Source of the DNA: Neurospora intermedia
Lineage: Eukaryota > Ascomycota > Sordariomycetes > Sordariales > Sordariaceae
Length of the DNA: 64,000 bases
NCBI GenBank assembly: GCA_037102815.1
Contig: BTPP01000010.1
Coordinates: 496,001 to 560,000 of the forward strand
Reading direction: 5' to 3'
Shown: piece after piece, positions 32,286-44,600 of the stretch
Layout: each line of letters opens with the position of its first letter
How positions within the stretch are numbered: the stretch's first letter is position 1
Translations under genes and position numbers: made by a program
The notes under the pieces: model-generated
Database searches by the model: none
What the model saw: only the letters and a program-made list of their open reading frames with translations
Told to the model about the DNA's origin: nothing

Positions 32286-33465
32286 ATGGAGACACGGACA
32301 AAGGCACGGCCAACACTAGAGCCAGTGCAAACTAAACTATTGCACCATGGATCGCCTGGATCACCACGTCGTCGTCCCTCTATTTTCGAGCCAGCACTGA
32401 GGTCCCATTGTCTCCCAAGTCCGCTCCATTCGAGCACTCCAGGACTGGACCAAGGAATGAGGCGGCACGAGCGAGCAATTCTGGACAGTCTCGATCAGCG
32501 GAGACCTTCTCAGGCTCGTAAAGACTCTGCTCACTTGCTGCCCCCAATCCCCGAGCAAAGTCCACCATCACGAGAACGCCCGTATGATGCCTACTCACCT
32601 CCTCCTACCTTGGCAGCTCGGACTCGCAATCACCTCCTGTACGGACTTTCCGATTCCCACCTTTCACCTACTAGCACTCATGCGGGTATAGGGCGCCGCC
32701 AGTCGATGCCCACGGGTGTGCCATCAGCGTTACCCACATCGATACCTTCGGCAGCGTTACCATCGCCCGTACGGGTCGTGCATCAGCAAATTGGCATAGG
32801 CCGACAGAAGGCTCAGGAGCTTCATGGAAGGCATATCTTTCAAGGATGTTTTGTGAAAGCAGTCGATCTCCGGAAATTTAGCGAGAGCTCAGCAAGTGGC
32901 GATAATATAGCTCCCCAAGAGGTGGTGATGGATGATATGGGTCAGAAACTCAGATATGCTGCGAGAGCCTGGTCACCTGGAAAACCTGAAGGTCGTCACT
33001 TTATCAAGCACTTTTCCCAGGCAGAACTGAGAAAGGCCATACCAAAAGACGCCCCGGAGCCATTGGTTGTACCCAGGCACGCAACAGATCACCCAAGTCC
33101 GAGGAGAGCTTCTCTAAGTACCTCTCAGAAGCGCCGTTTGGATAAGGAGCATCGTCGATCGTCTGCCCCGATGCAATCAGCAGACCCGTGGAGCGAAATG
33201 GCACTACCAATTCGTAAGTGTCTTTATTCTTGTCCTCCATCAGCATGTTACTAATCTCGTCATAGACTATCATCTGGCACGCTATTTCTTCCCGCTTGTT
33301 GCTGTATATCTGCAGAGTGGGAATGTCGAACCTGAGGACATCTTGGAACTGCCGATGCCTCACCCAAAGGCGTGGTATCAAACCTTCCGCTACGCGTGTA
33401 CAGAGCAGGGAGAGTTAACGGATGCCATCAGGGAGAACATCAAACACTTAGGAGGGAGAGTGTGA
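32286..33465 (+). CDS. Unrecognised two-exon fungal protein
   Basis: Exons 32286-33213 and 33266-33465 join in phase over a 52-nt intron with a gtaagt donor, a ctaat branch and a catag acceptor, giving 375 residues. Residues 1-180 are Pro/Ser/Arg-rich and probably disordered, with several RRPS-type basophilic kinase sites. From about 190 composition turns ordinary: GRHIFQGCFVKAVDLRKF, then QKLRYAARAWSPGKPEGRHF. The C-terminus, all in exon 2 (YHLARYFFPLVAVYLQSGNV, PMPHPKAWYQTFRYACTEQG, AIRENIKHLGGRV), is folded-looking and distantly recalls BTB/POZ-like segments; that is a weak impression only. The clean splice, composition and promoter position make it a real gene. Function is unknown. Confidence 0.8.
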
Positions 33466-36400
33466 ATGGAGGGAACTGTCTCATTGTGCATACCAGAAAT
33501 AGCTGTACAACGAGTGTTGGGCCGTGAAATAGTCTAGGACAAAAGGAAGGCGGCTTACAGTTGAAGCATCAATGTCATATGATCCCGGACGGGAACTCCG
33601 CTACCACATTTGTGGCTTTTATCCTTGTGCGTCTTTGTTTGTGAACCTCATCCTTTGCCTTCCAGAATCCGCTTCCGCGAGCAGATAAGCGAACCACGAC
33701 CAACAATAACTCGCCGATCATCACCATCCCGCTCAACCACCAACTGCACTCGGGGGCACCTACAGAGGCTATTGAACCCTTTGTCAGCGTACGTTGGTGA
33801 CATCTCAACCAAGCTGGCATCTGCCCCTGCCTTTTGATTCGCACACATTTTCCAAATGGCAAGCTCCTGAAGCACTAGAGGAAAAAGCCATCGCCCGCTT
33901 GTTGCGGCCGCCTTACACGTACACATGTTTTTTCTCTAAACCATCGAGGTTTGACGAGTGCTGGACCTTTACCAACCGGTGTTGCTCTCCAATATACACG
34001 ATAGGCTTGTGGCGGCGAATAAATGGTAATATGTCTTTGAGGACTGCCTCGCCCATGTACACTGATGACTGATACAAAGCCTCGGCTACTCTCATACGAG
34101 CTGTGAACCAGTATCAGAACCAACGGTTGAGGAGATACAGCCGAAAGAGATATCTACAGGATATTCCTAGACTCTTCTAGGACAGTCAAAAATCAGGCCT
34201 ACCCAGTTGGTGTCCTATCTCACTGTGTTTCGCAGCTACAATGCCCCAAAGTCATTCACACAACCGTCCCTTTCTATTCTGAATTAGCTCCGTGTTGCTT
34301 GTCTTCTTGAGAGCATTCACGTTGCCCGCTTTTGGCACACAATTAGTTTGTGAGATAACCCAACATGTAGCCAGCCTTTTGTGCAGTGAAGGTGTTCATC
34401 TGGCTAGGTGACCCCGATGAATGTTCGGTCTACATACACCCAAGCACATGACATTTAGACCTACCTTTCAGCCAACTCACAGAACATGTCAAAGAAGAAG
34501 TTATCCTTTGAAGACTCAAGTCGTGGTCCATTGTCTACCATCTTCGTCATACTATCATGTCGTTTGTAACAGTTCTCTGTGTAGCTTATAGCCTGTGTTT
34601 TCCTGGCCTACATCCGGGACCGATTCTAGAGGCTGGGTTCTCGTTTCTCTCCGTTCAGAGCCCTACTTTTGTTATCTACTTTTTGTTGTCTACTGACTGT
34701 AAGACAACTGTGATGGGACATGGCTTCTGATTCCTCTTTGCTGGATCAACGTAACGGGCTATATCCATCAATCACACCAACCCGATTATCTTCTCAACAT
34801 CAAAATATTCCATTTTTTGTGTCTTCCGTACACTGTTCACGATTGACCTAACGGAGTAGGGCCACCCGAGGCCCTGAATGCGAAAGTACAAATATTGATA
34901 GGTGCCTTATAATTGCTCTCGGTCCCCTGTCTATCACTCTTCTCGGAATCGTATCACTGAACTCTTCGAGGACCCTGCTTACCAGTTTATTCGAACAGGC
35001 ACATTCTTGCGTCACGGCAGGTTGCTGATGCCAAGTCTAAGACCGCGTATACGCATTCAATAGCCATATCTTTACTCACTACCTCTACTTATCTAAGGAT
35101 TGACAGCATTACTGGACTTCTCTATAATAAAGATCGAGGCACGCCTTGTGTCAACGACTGGTCATGATGCGTGGAATCAGCGTAACCTCGATGGATGATG
35201 GATGTCTTGATTGTTGTCTTCTAACTTGTTGAGGGAGCTGAAGGCTCCGTTGGCGAGCCTTATATACGGCTCATGCTGAGGGGTAGCTGCAGTTCCCTCA
35301 CGAGAAACCCCGTGTCAGGTCAGCCCAAGCGTGGGAGTCACGATTGCCATGTCCGTCTTTACGTCTATAAGGGCACGAACATCAACGTGCATCCTCCATA
35401 TCTCAGTCTCGGACTTCATCTTCTCCAATCTGCTGCATCTTTTTACTATCTCGGGACAGTCGTCACTTCTGTACCTGTCGCGGTACATCCACCCAGTTTT
35501 ACCTTTGACAGTACACCTTCCTATCTCCCATCTTCTGTCCACTCACCGAGACCAGCATGATCAATCACTTGACTGGCACCGATCTCCAAGGTTTTTGTCT
35601 GTCGCTCCTTACCGCATACCGTGGTTCAGCATCTCGATCAATCTCCCGTGACGTACAACCACGTTCACAAGCACGGTCTGCTAAGACACCACCACTTGCA
35701 TGACCACGCCGACACTAATCTCATCGAGATTGTGCTTTTCATAGAGGTTTGGATGCGACCTTGACGCAAAAACACGAAAAAAATATGAGTGATCGTCGTG
35801 GACATTGTCTCATGAGGCCTTCCAAGAAATCGCTCTCACCTTGATTAGCTCGCTGTGAAGCATCGAGCTGCAAGTTATGGTTATGGCTCCCTTCACCAAG
35901 ATCCTCCCTCAAACCCCAGCACCTCGATCTTCAGGCCAGGCCCCGGAAGCCTCAAATCGCTAATCTTTATCCTATCTCGATCCTTCGAGACGAGATTTTC
36001 CCACACAGTATCCGTGAGTGTTCTTCAATTTGCTCTTTCTGAAAGCAAAAAACTGCACAGTGTACAGAAACGTGTTTCCACTCAGTTGATGGAGCCCGTT
36101 TTCTCGTCGAACTCAACGACAAAGCCAAGACCATGGATAAACCCACTCTCCACAGCTTACAATCCACACAGTTTCTACACTAAAGATCTTGTGAATTGAT
36201 GACCCAGAATCAACACTATCGACGGCAACGCAAGGTCAGGGGCAGCGCATAAGTCTACGTAAGTCTCACTACAGCGCATGCTAATTTCCGGGCGGATGGA
36301 GTACCGCCGGGGCCTGCATCGAACTCAGATCAGGATATCCGGAGGGACTGAGGAGTTGCCTTTGCTACGTAGTGTGTAGTCGATTTTGGCGAGTCTCTGT

Positions 36401-39400
36401 TCACGTAGTACGTAGTAGTGTAGACAGCCGAGAGCTAGATGCAGGCTCGAGGACCGCAAAGATGTCAAGTGGAGGGAAAGTCTTTGCTCAAGCGAACGAA
36501 GGCCTTGGAATAAGTACATGCTGCTCGACAACTGAGAGTCCTTTCTGTATCGGCCCTCCGATCAGTTTCGGACTTAAAAAAAAACGTCACCGGAGACATA
36601 GTATGACAACAACAGTCTCTCTCCCCACACACACAAAGACATCCACAGAAAACCACCAGGCCACTTCCCTAACAGGCTACTTACCGACACACGCCATCCC
36701 ACATCAACAAGGTCCAGGCCTGTCCTGCTGAGGAACTATCGGGGAGGGATGTGTTTCAAGGGTCTTCCCCCTTCAGCCCTTTTGACGTGGTCCCCTGAAC
36801 CTGGATAGTGCACCTAGTACGGAACTTTAGCGTTGTACACTTTCATGGTTCTCCGTTTTCCGTCTGCAGAACCGCAGACGAGTGGTCCATCTTGCTTCCA
36901 GTTTTCGTTTCTTGCCGTTTTCTCAACGTCTATTGTATACAACCACCCGCGAAGTACCTAGGTATATTAACCCACAAGGTGCAAAGAAAAGAGACTCGAA
37001 AACAGACATTCGATCTGTTGGACGCACCAGAACTAGGCGGCCCTTTTTCGAGGGAGAGCGAATCGAGGATCGTTACCTCCTTTCCTCACGCGTTACTACC
37101 TCTACTGCGAGCGCCACAGTTTTCCCATAACACCGGGACCTAACGTAGGCCATCCTTGCCAAACTGCTACACAAGTCTCACAAGTGGCATGTTGAATGGA
37201 CACAACGCAGGACTGTGTGTTGACATGTCGACCTTACGTAAAGCATGCTTTAAAACAGATATCATGTATTGGAGAAAACTTCATGATCATGGAGTCCAGG
37301 TCAGTTGCCGAAGCTGGAATGGAATGCAAGCTTGTGTTTCAACGTATGTAGAAAGCCCGAACAAAGACTTTGCCAATTTTTGTTTCCAACCATTCAGCAC
37401 TACCTAGCACGATGGAGAAAGCAGGTACAGCTCAGACAAAAAGATGGCCAGATGTAGGTACGTACATATCTTAGTACGTAGCTATGACTACCTCTTAGCT
37501 ACCTACCATGTGTGTTTTGCACAGCTGTATCTCGAGAGACATCTGGACCTGCTCCGGAATTAAAAGCTGGAGATAGAATAGATACTACCAGGAACAGGTG
37601 CCGGGAAATGATCGTTACCCAGCCCTAGGTATCCGCTTTATCCCGGAAAGGTTGGCGAAGCCGAATATTCAGGGTATGTACGATGTCTCTCGGACATTAA
37701 AAGCGTGAGTCGGTGGGATGAATCTCAACCCAGAAGAGGAAAGAACGATTAATGGCCTGAGAACATCAAAACATCCTGGCATCCAGGGATGTGTTGATTG
37801 CTGCCGGTTCGTTACCTACTGTTCTTGAGCATTGTGATTACGGCATGCTCTTTTATTTTTGTTTATTCTGTTCAGTTGTTACATACCACCTCTTTGGGCA
37901 CCTGTCTATCCATACTCCGGTTGATCAGAGTATGACAGATATGCCTTTTCCGCTTCTCGCTTTCATGATTTTCCCAAGATAGTAGGTTAGTCACGAACAA
38001 AGCTGGAGCTGACTACATACTTTGCCCGTAAATACACAAGTAGCACACCGGGAGCCCACTGATGCCTACATAGTACATGCAGATATAATCTCATGAGAAC
38101 AAATGTTTTTAGCACACTCACATCCTTTCTTTGCTTCTCCACTCAATGTGAAATCCCCCCCAAGTTGCTCCAAGTTGCTCCCAAGTTGTAGCAGAGTTTT
38201 TCCCTTCTTTGTTCGCACTCCCAATTATCAATATGCTTACATCCATCATCCATGTCACTTGTTTTCGACGGTCCAGTTAGATGGCCATCCGAGTTTTCTG
38301 CGCCCCATAGTATCTCTTTGGGCCCAAAACACCGGAGTGGAAGGCCGACTGTAGCGGTCTGAGTGAGTGAAGTTAGGTGACCCTATTTCCAAGAATGACC
38401 GAACGAAACAATGAATAGGTCTGTATTCGTCGAAGGTGAGAGATTGTACACAGAGCAGATACCTACCACAGATAGTCCTCATCTATGCATGCCTCAACTA
38501 TATCCGATCCGTTTCGTCTCATGGATCTCACTACCAATAACCCCAGGCACCTATAGACAGGGCGGCGCGTACGCTATGTAACCGTCCTCGCCTTAACAAC
38601 TTCCCGCCTAACGTGATCCAATCCTCTCGTATGAATCCGAGTGTGTCTCGCATGTTCCTGACGAGACTACCTACCGATAGATTCGGCGTAACCCACACAC
38701 AGACATAGATAGATAGAGCCACAAGAGCACGCACATATGGCCCGCCTGTCTCCCGGTGCTTCCTCTAGCCTAGCCTGCCTAGGTATGTACCTCGGGGGCC
38801 TTTCCTGCGAACCCGCGGCGGACCTGCGTCTCAGAAGGGGGGGCAAACTAATAGGTACGCTATACGCATCGTACATATGTACCTTATACGTGTCGTGACG
38901 AGCGTCGGCCAAGTGTTGCTTGTTGTTCCCCGGGATCTGGGTCCTTTCTCCTCCCCCTTACATGCGGACCCCTTTTTGCCTGCATATGTTGTCCCCCCCC
39001 CTCCCCCTTCCCCCATCTTCGGTCCCTTTCTAAGAGGCCTTCCAAGGAAGAATCTATCGCCATTTTTTTCTGATATCTGGGTACAACGGAAGAAGACAGA
39101 GAGAAGGAGTGATATGAGTGGCTTCCAAGACTTGAGATACCCCATCTGAACCAGTCTTTGAGTTTGACTGAAAGAGAGAGTGTGTGAGAGGTGATGTGAG
39201 TGGAAGGGGCGGAGGACACTAAGGCACCTTGGTCCAAATGCATTGCTGAGAGGGGAACAGGAGGAGTGGGACAGAAGGTGGACGTTGAAAGTGTGATTTC
39301 TCAATGTCCTGTAGACATACGTTAATGGAGGTACGGTACCATTTTCAAGGTCCCTCTGGGTAACAAGATGTCAGCAGTAACAGAATATTTGGCACGCTTC

Positions 39401-41114
39401 GACTTATGGACCAACTTGATTGTTGAATACACGTTAGGCGTGCGATGTTGTCTTGTTGTCGTTGTCTGCCTCGAACGTTGCCGTTGCCACTCAAGAGGAT
39501 TGAGTTCGAAAGCAGCAAAGCAAGGAGTATCCCCGGGCCAGTCTGCCTCATAAGCATCAGGTGAGGTCAGGTTACTTTTTAAAAGTAGATTGAGCTTCCT
39601 GCACACTTTGATATGGTTACCTACCTCACTGTGTAGCATTGTGCAGTATGTATGCCAATATCACAATGTTACCGTTGTCGGCAGTGTTACTACCCTAGGG
39701 TCTGATTGTCTTCCTTCTTGCCGGTCAATCTGGACGCCTTGGGTTTGTTGTACTGTGCAATGGCATGGTACATTGACATGTATGATGGTGTCGAAGAATG
39801 GCGCCGAAGCAAAGAATTTGAAAAGCAAAAAAAAAGGGGGAAAATAAAAAACAAAACCAAAAAAACAAAGATGAAATAAAAGGCATAAAGCCAATAGGAT
39901 AAAGCCATTTGCACCGTTTCAAGCCACCCCGTGGCCGTCCCGCCTCTCTTTTTAAGCTGTCTAAGCTACACAGTCATCGTAGCCCTCAAGGTTCTTTTTT
40001 TTCGAGATACGTGAGGAAAACCTTACAAAAGAAAAGAGGACAGAGATAAAAATAAAGTAAAACACCGTATCCCGTGCAGTGAGACCAGTGGGGGTTCTGC
40101 AGGTGACTTCACCAGCGCACCTACATGGTACTTTTTGCATGCTTCCTCCGAAGCCAATGAACAACATTACTGGCGCAATAACTCATCACTTTGTACCCTC
40201 TTCGGGTCCTCAGCTTGCGACCTAGCGATGTGATGACGCACGTGCTTAGGCTCTACCCGTTTGTGCCGTTAACGGTTGAGGGGAAAAACTGAACAAGACG
40301 GAGGAGAGAACTGAACGAAATGTGCCCACCTGGGCCAGGCCTGAAACGAGGTCTTCAACTGTTTCGTTGATAATCTCACCCCGCATCATATTTTAGCAGC
40401 TGAGAGAGAGATTTCTGTTCGGCACCCCTCTCCCCAACCTCCGTTGTCAAGCTGTTTCTCACAATTCCAACATCTCCACCTGCCCCAGCTTCATCTCCGT
40501 CCTTGAACCAGGAATCGTAGAGAAACAAACCGAGAGGCCGGCCTCTTTTTCTTTCCTGACTATGATGGCCGTTGAGGTCGGTGCTACTTCATCCGGTGCG
40601 GATCCTGGGGCTTCCTTGTCACATTTTTCTCAATCATCGGGCTTCCATCCCCCGTTCGTTACAGGCTCGTCAATGGTGGTCCCTCCTCTCGTCGCCGTGT
40701 CTTTTCCCACGATTGCGGTCCCAACCTCTTCCGGACAACGGAGCGCTGCCCCGATTGCGGATCCAGATTACGGAACCCACTTGCGGTATATTGTGGATCA
40801 CCGGATTGCGGGATTGCGGACTCTCCGCAAAAAAATTCGGCTCATGGAGGGGATTCCCTGGCCTTCGTCTGTCTCTCTCCATCTCTTGTTTGCGGGCTTT
40901 TGGCAATAACGACGGACGAACCCCATCCACTTTCACTTCGGAGCAACGGTGCAATTTGCTACAGCATGCACGCTGTCGGCTCTCCTGCCCAATCTTCCAA
41001 AAGCTTCACAATCTCTTCCTCCACTATGGTGACCTGGTCTCACTCCTCACTCCCAACTTCACAATCTCAACAACAAACTGCCGTGCTTGCTGTCCCCCCA
41101 TTTCCCACTTCACG
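33466..41114. other. Gene-poor region
   Basis: About 7.6 kb without a supportable gene. Reading frames of up to about 157 codons occur on both strands, overlap one another, and show no motif, signal peptide or consistent third-position bias. The stretch holds scattered TACCTAC/TAGAGGTAG words (37450-37510, 38780-38880) and pyrimidine-rich patches, the longest at 40420-40560. A 115-codon frame begins with ATG at 40562 directly after that patch and may be an upstream ORF of the candidate at 41115. Confidence 0.45.
40562..40909 (+). other. Possible upstream ORF of 115 codons
   Basis: Begins MMAVEVGATSSGADPGASLS after a strongly pyrimidine-rich leader (40420-40560) and ends at 40909. It has no recognised domain. 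The encoded segment includes four exact ATTGCGG words between 40712 and 40819. It may be a uORF of a transcript running to 41.6 kb, a small gene, or chance. Confidence 0.2.
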
Positions 41115-41615
41115 ATGCCGGCATCTTCCCGGTATAACCCCGCAGCCGGCCGACGAGGGACCGCCTCCGCGAGGCCTAGTCTCATCAGCTTGTCCGCATT
41201 TGAATTGACTCTCTCCTCACACACGCCCTTTACAGGCAAACGAATCTGTGAGTAAAGGTCCGGTTATGTCGGCTTCGCTTCCCCCCGAACCCGCCCCCTT
41301 CCTTTTTTTTTTTTCTTTTTGTCAGAGATCAGAACCCAAGTAGGTACTCAGCATCGAGCCGTGCACATTTTTCTTTCCAGCTTGCGATCCGATTAGACAT
41401 TACTTCCCGTATCTTTGGTCTCCAGCGCAAGATCTCGTCGAGATTAATGCTCTGTCTTTGCTGTGTCAGGTGTGCCGCCGTGGGAGCACCATGGAGGTTG
41501 GCTTAGTGTCTTAGCACCTGATCAGTTTGATACGTGGGTAGAACATCTGATCGACATTGCGATAGACGGCGGCGTAACGGTTGTCGGTTCGGGTTCCCTA
41601 GTGCAGCGAACGTAG
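41115..41615 (+). CDS. Candidate small two-exon gene
   Basis: Tentative. Exon 41115-41247 starts MPASSRYNPAAGRRGTASAR with CACG before the ATG and ends at a consensus donor (gtgagt). Exon 41470-41615 follows a ctgtgtcag acceptor and reads CVPPWEHHGGWLSVLAPDQF to a TAG. The phases fit, giving 92 residues. The 222-nt intron is longer than most here, and an internal acceptor at about 41325 (cttttttgtcag) could add an exon. No family is recognised. The alternative is chance agreement in a gene-poor region. Confidence 0.28.
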
Positions 41616-44600
41616 CTCCGAAGTGAACTGCAACCCAAAACCAGATCGCCGAACTTGCACTATGTAGATGTCGAATCGCCCACCATCGCTTATTTTAAGT
41701 GTTCCATCACCACTTCGTCAGCAGAGTATATCGAGATCATCCTTTCGTACAGCAGTCAGGCTTTGCAGATGAGAATTGCGGCTCGCTTGCCCTCACATCT
41801 TGGCCCGGTCCATCTTGTCGTACTTCATGTCACTGGCGCTGTTGACATTATGGGCCCTTCACGGGGGGGGGGGGGGGGGGGGGGGGGGGGCCTCATGATA
41901 GGTACCGGCGTAATCATTTACGATTGTGTTCTGTCATCAGCCGGTCGAGCTTGTTGCAGGTAAATCGAAGTTAACCTGCTCACCACCTCAGGCAATGCTA
42001 CCAACCCTTTGATGATGATGATGATGGTGTGAGGGGCCTGGTCTTGCGCAACAGCGGATAGTACCAAGATTGTTGTATCCTTATCAAACACAGCCATCTC
42101 TCAAGGCTTTGGTGTGATAAGAATGGTATGGTATACTAATGCATCGCCTTAACATTTTGCGACGCTGTAGCATCACACATGTCTAGCAATTTGGTCGATA
42201 TACCCATGCGGTTAAGTCTCAATGCCGATTTCGCATCTGGCTCTCCGCACAGCATGCCCAAATGTCGTAAACGATGGTAATCGCTTCTTCTCGCTTCCGG
42301 TTTGTTTTCTTTTGCGTCGGGGCATTTCCCCTCATTTTCGTACACTGCCATAAACGATTAGTCAAGGTCAATATGGTTTTTGTTATTGACAAGCAGCAAC
42401 TGTCGTCAGGCAACGTCAAGCAACGTCTCCCCTGTCAGCTTTCGATATGAATGTATGCGGTGCCCTAACGGACCCTCGCATAACATGGAGCTGCCGTTGT
42501 GAAGCCTTCCGATGATGAAGCTGTAAGTAATAGAATGTAATGTTTGTCGTCGCAGGTACAACCGCACGCAGCGCTCGCGACAGCACCGTCATGGACAGCT
42601 TCGCAGGAACGTTGCTCTCCAAAAGCTCCATATGCGAGGCGCCATCTCGAATGAACCCCACGATGGATTCGATGTCGCATAGTCCCTGTTTTGGTGATGC
42701 CCATACATATACATGTAAGACATGAACTAGTTGATGCTGTGCGTGGCGCGAGGATGGCGAACGAATCTTCAAAACAAATCACAATGGTGGTGGCGCCGCA
42801 TTCTGGGAAAGCTTGGTTTCGATGGATCCCGAGAGCAGCAGACGGAGTCGATCTCCACCTAAAACGGAGTGGAAAAAACAGCACAACTCGAGTTTGTCCT
42901 TCGATCTTGAACTCACCTAGGTACGATAGATAGTACTAGTGTACTTGTAGTAATCTTGTCTGGCATCTTCTCCACAGCTGTTTTTTCTGTCGCATGCCCT
43001 CACTTTTTTCTTTTGTCATTCCTGCCCCAGTTCCCCGCTGGTGCACCACTTTCATCACACTGCTCCGAAGAGTTGAGACTTGAGGCCCAAACCTAGACGC
43101 GCCATGAGTGGCTGGGGATTCTTGGGTGCTGACCTCGATCTCATGTGGCCTTCCCGAGACGTTAGTCTTTTTTTTTTTCTTTTTCTTTTTCTTCTAAGCG
43201 CCGCTCGACAGCGCCAAGTTTGACAGAACCCGGCTTGTCAGATTGTTGGGTTGCGGCGTTGATCGAAACCGGAATGCTGTGGTCCAGGCCCTGGAAACGA
43301 CATCCGGGAACTTCGTTGTCGAATGTGAAATGAACCCCACCGTAAATGCTCCTCAACATGGAGGCACGCCTAGGGGTCCGTTTTTGTGTGCGCCGAATGC
43401 GACTTCCGAACCCTGCAAACCACCCCGCCAACCATCACCACTACTTGTACGAAGTCGCTGTTGGGAGACGCAGGTCCAAGAGAAAAGGGTTAAGCGTCTT
43501 GTGGATGAAGAGGTAGGTGGGGCCGGGGTCTGAGCGCTCGAGATTCGCAATTGAGTGGCTTCGTTCGTCGTTGAAGTCCGCAAGAGGCCTAGAGAAGCCA
43601 ATATCCTCAGCAAAAAGGGCTACATTTTGGCAAAGGCCCCGAAATGGAAGGGTACCCAGAGACATTATTAGTTTCCGACACCCAATGTCACCTAGAAACA
43701 GTTACTGTATGTACAGCGCATTAGCGAAAGATATGCCCCGTGTCTGGACTTGCCGGGATAATCCAGCTGTTCTAGGGGCGATGTAACACCCCACGCCCTA
43801 TTGACGCGATCTAGCGCTCACAGTTAGCCTGGCTGGGCAGGCAGGTAGGCCAAGGCACAACGATTTTCAAACTCTACCCAAGGTCAAGCTTCGGCGACGT
43901 AATTGTGCTCAGCAAAGGGAACGCTGTCTGGATCGAGCATCATGATATTTGTTGCCGAAAAGTTTGGCTCGAGCTGTAGTGTATGTACGCATTTCTCGGA
44001 TGCTTGTTGCTGTCGTGGGTTGGGTGGGGAGGCGCCATGCGGGGGCCGAGTTTGTTTTTGTGATTACTGTGTACACGTCGCCTGGAGGCTCACATCTGGG
44101 AGCGGTAACCGAACAGCCGAAACAGTGCGTTGGGGTAAAAAGCCGAATAGGAAGGAGGAAGGTTCCTGCTAGGAGCAAACGGTTAGCGAGGTCAATCTTC
44201 AACACCCCTATGGCCGAGATATGGACGGAGAAGGGGAACACTGTACGGATGCAAGCCTGAACCAGCCATGGTGATTCGGTGGAAAGGATTTTTTCTCGAG
44301 GTAGTGCCGGGGAGGGGTTGCCTTGTGTGGGCTTGAAATTGAAGCAACTCGAATTGCAAATTGTGATCAGAGAAGTGGAAGGCAAGGCATCCAAGGCAAA
44401 ACGTTTCACCCGCCACTGAGCATACATCGATGCTGTATCTGCCCATCCGATCCTTGCTATCTCCAAGAGACTTTGCGAGTGGAAAGGTATTTAAGCTTAG
44501 TTATGAGCGTGCAATGGCGATGTCTCATTGATCGATGTTATTGTGGAAAGGACGAGTGAGGAAAGGAAAGTTGCACTGCAAGGTCAACAACGCCAAGACT

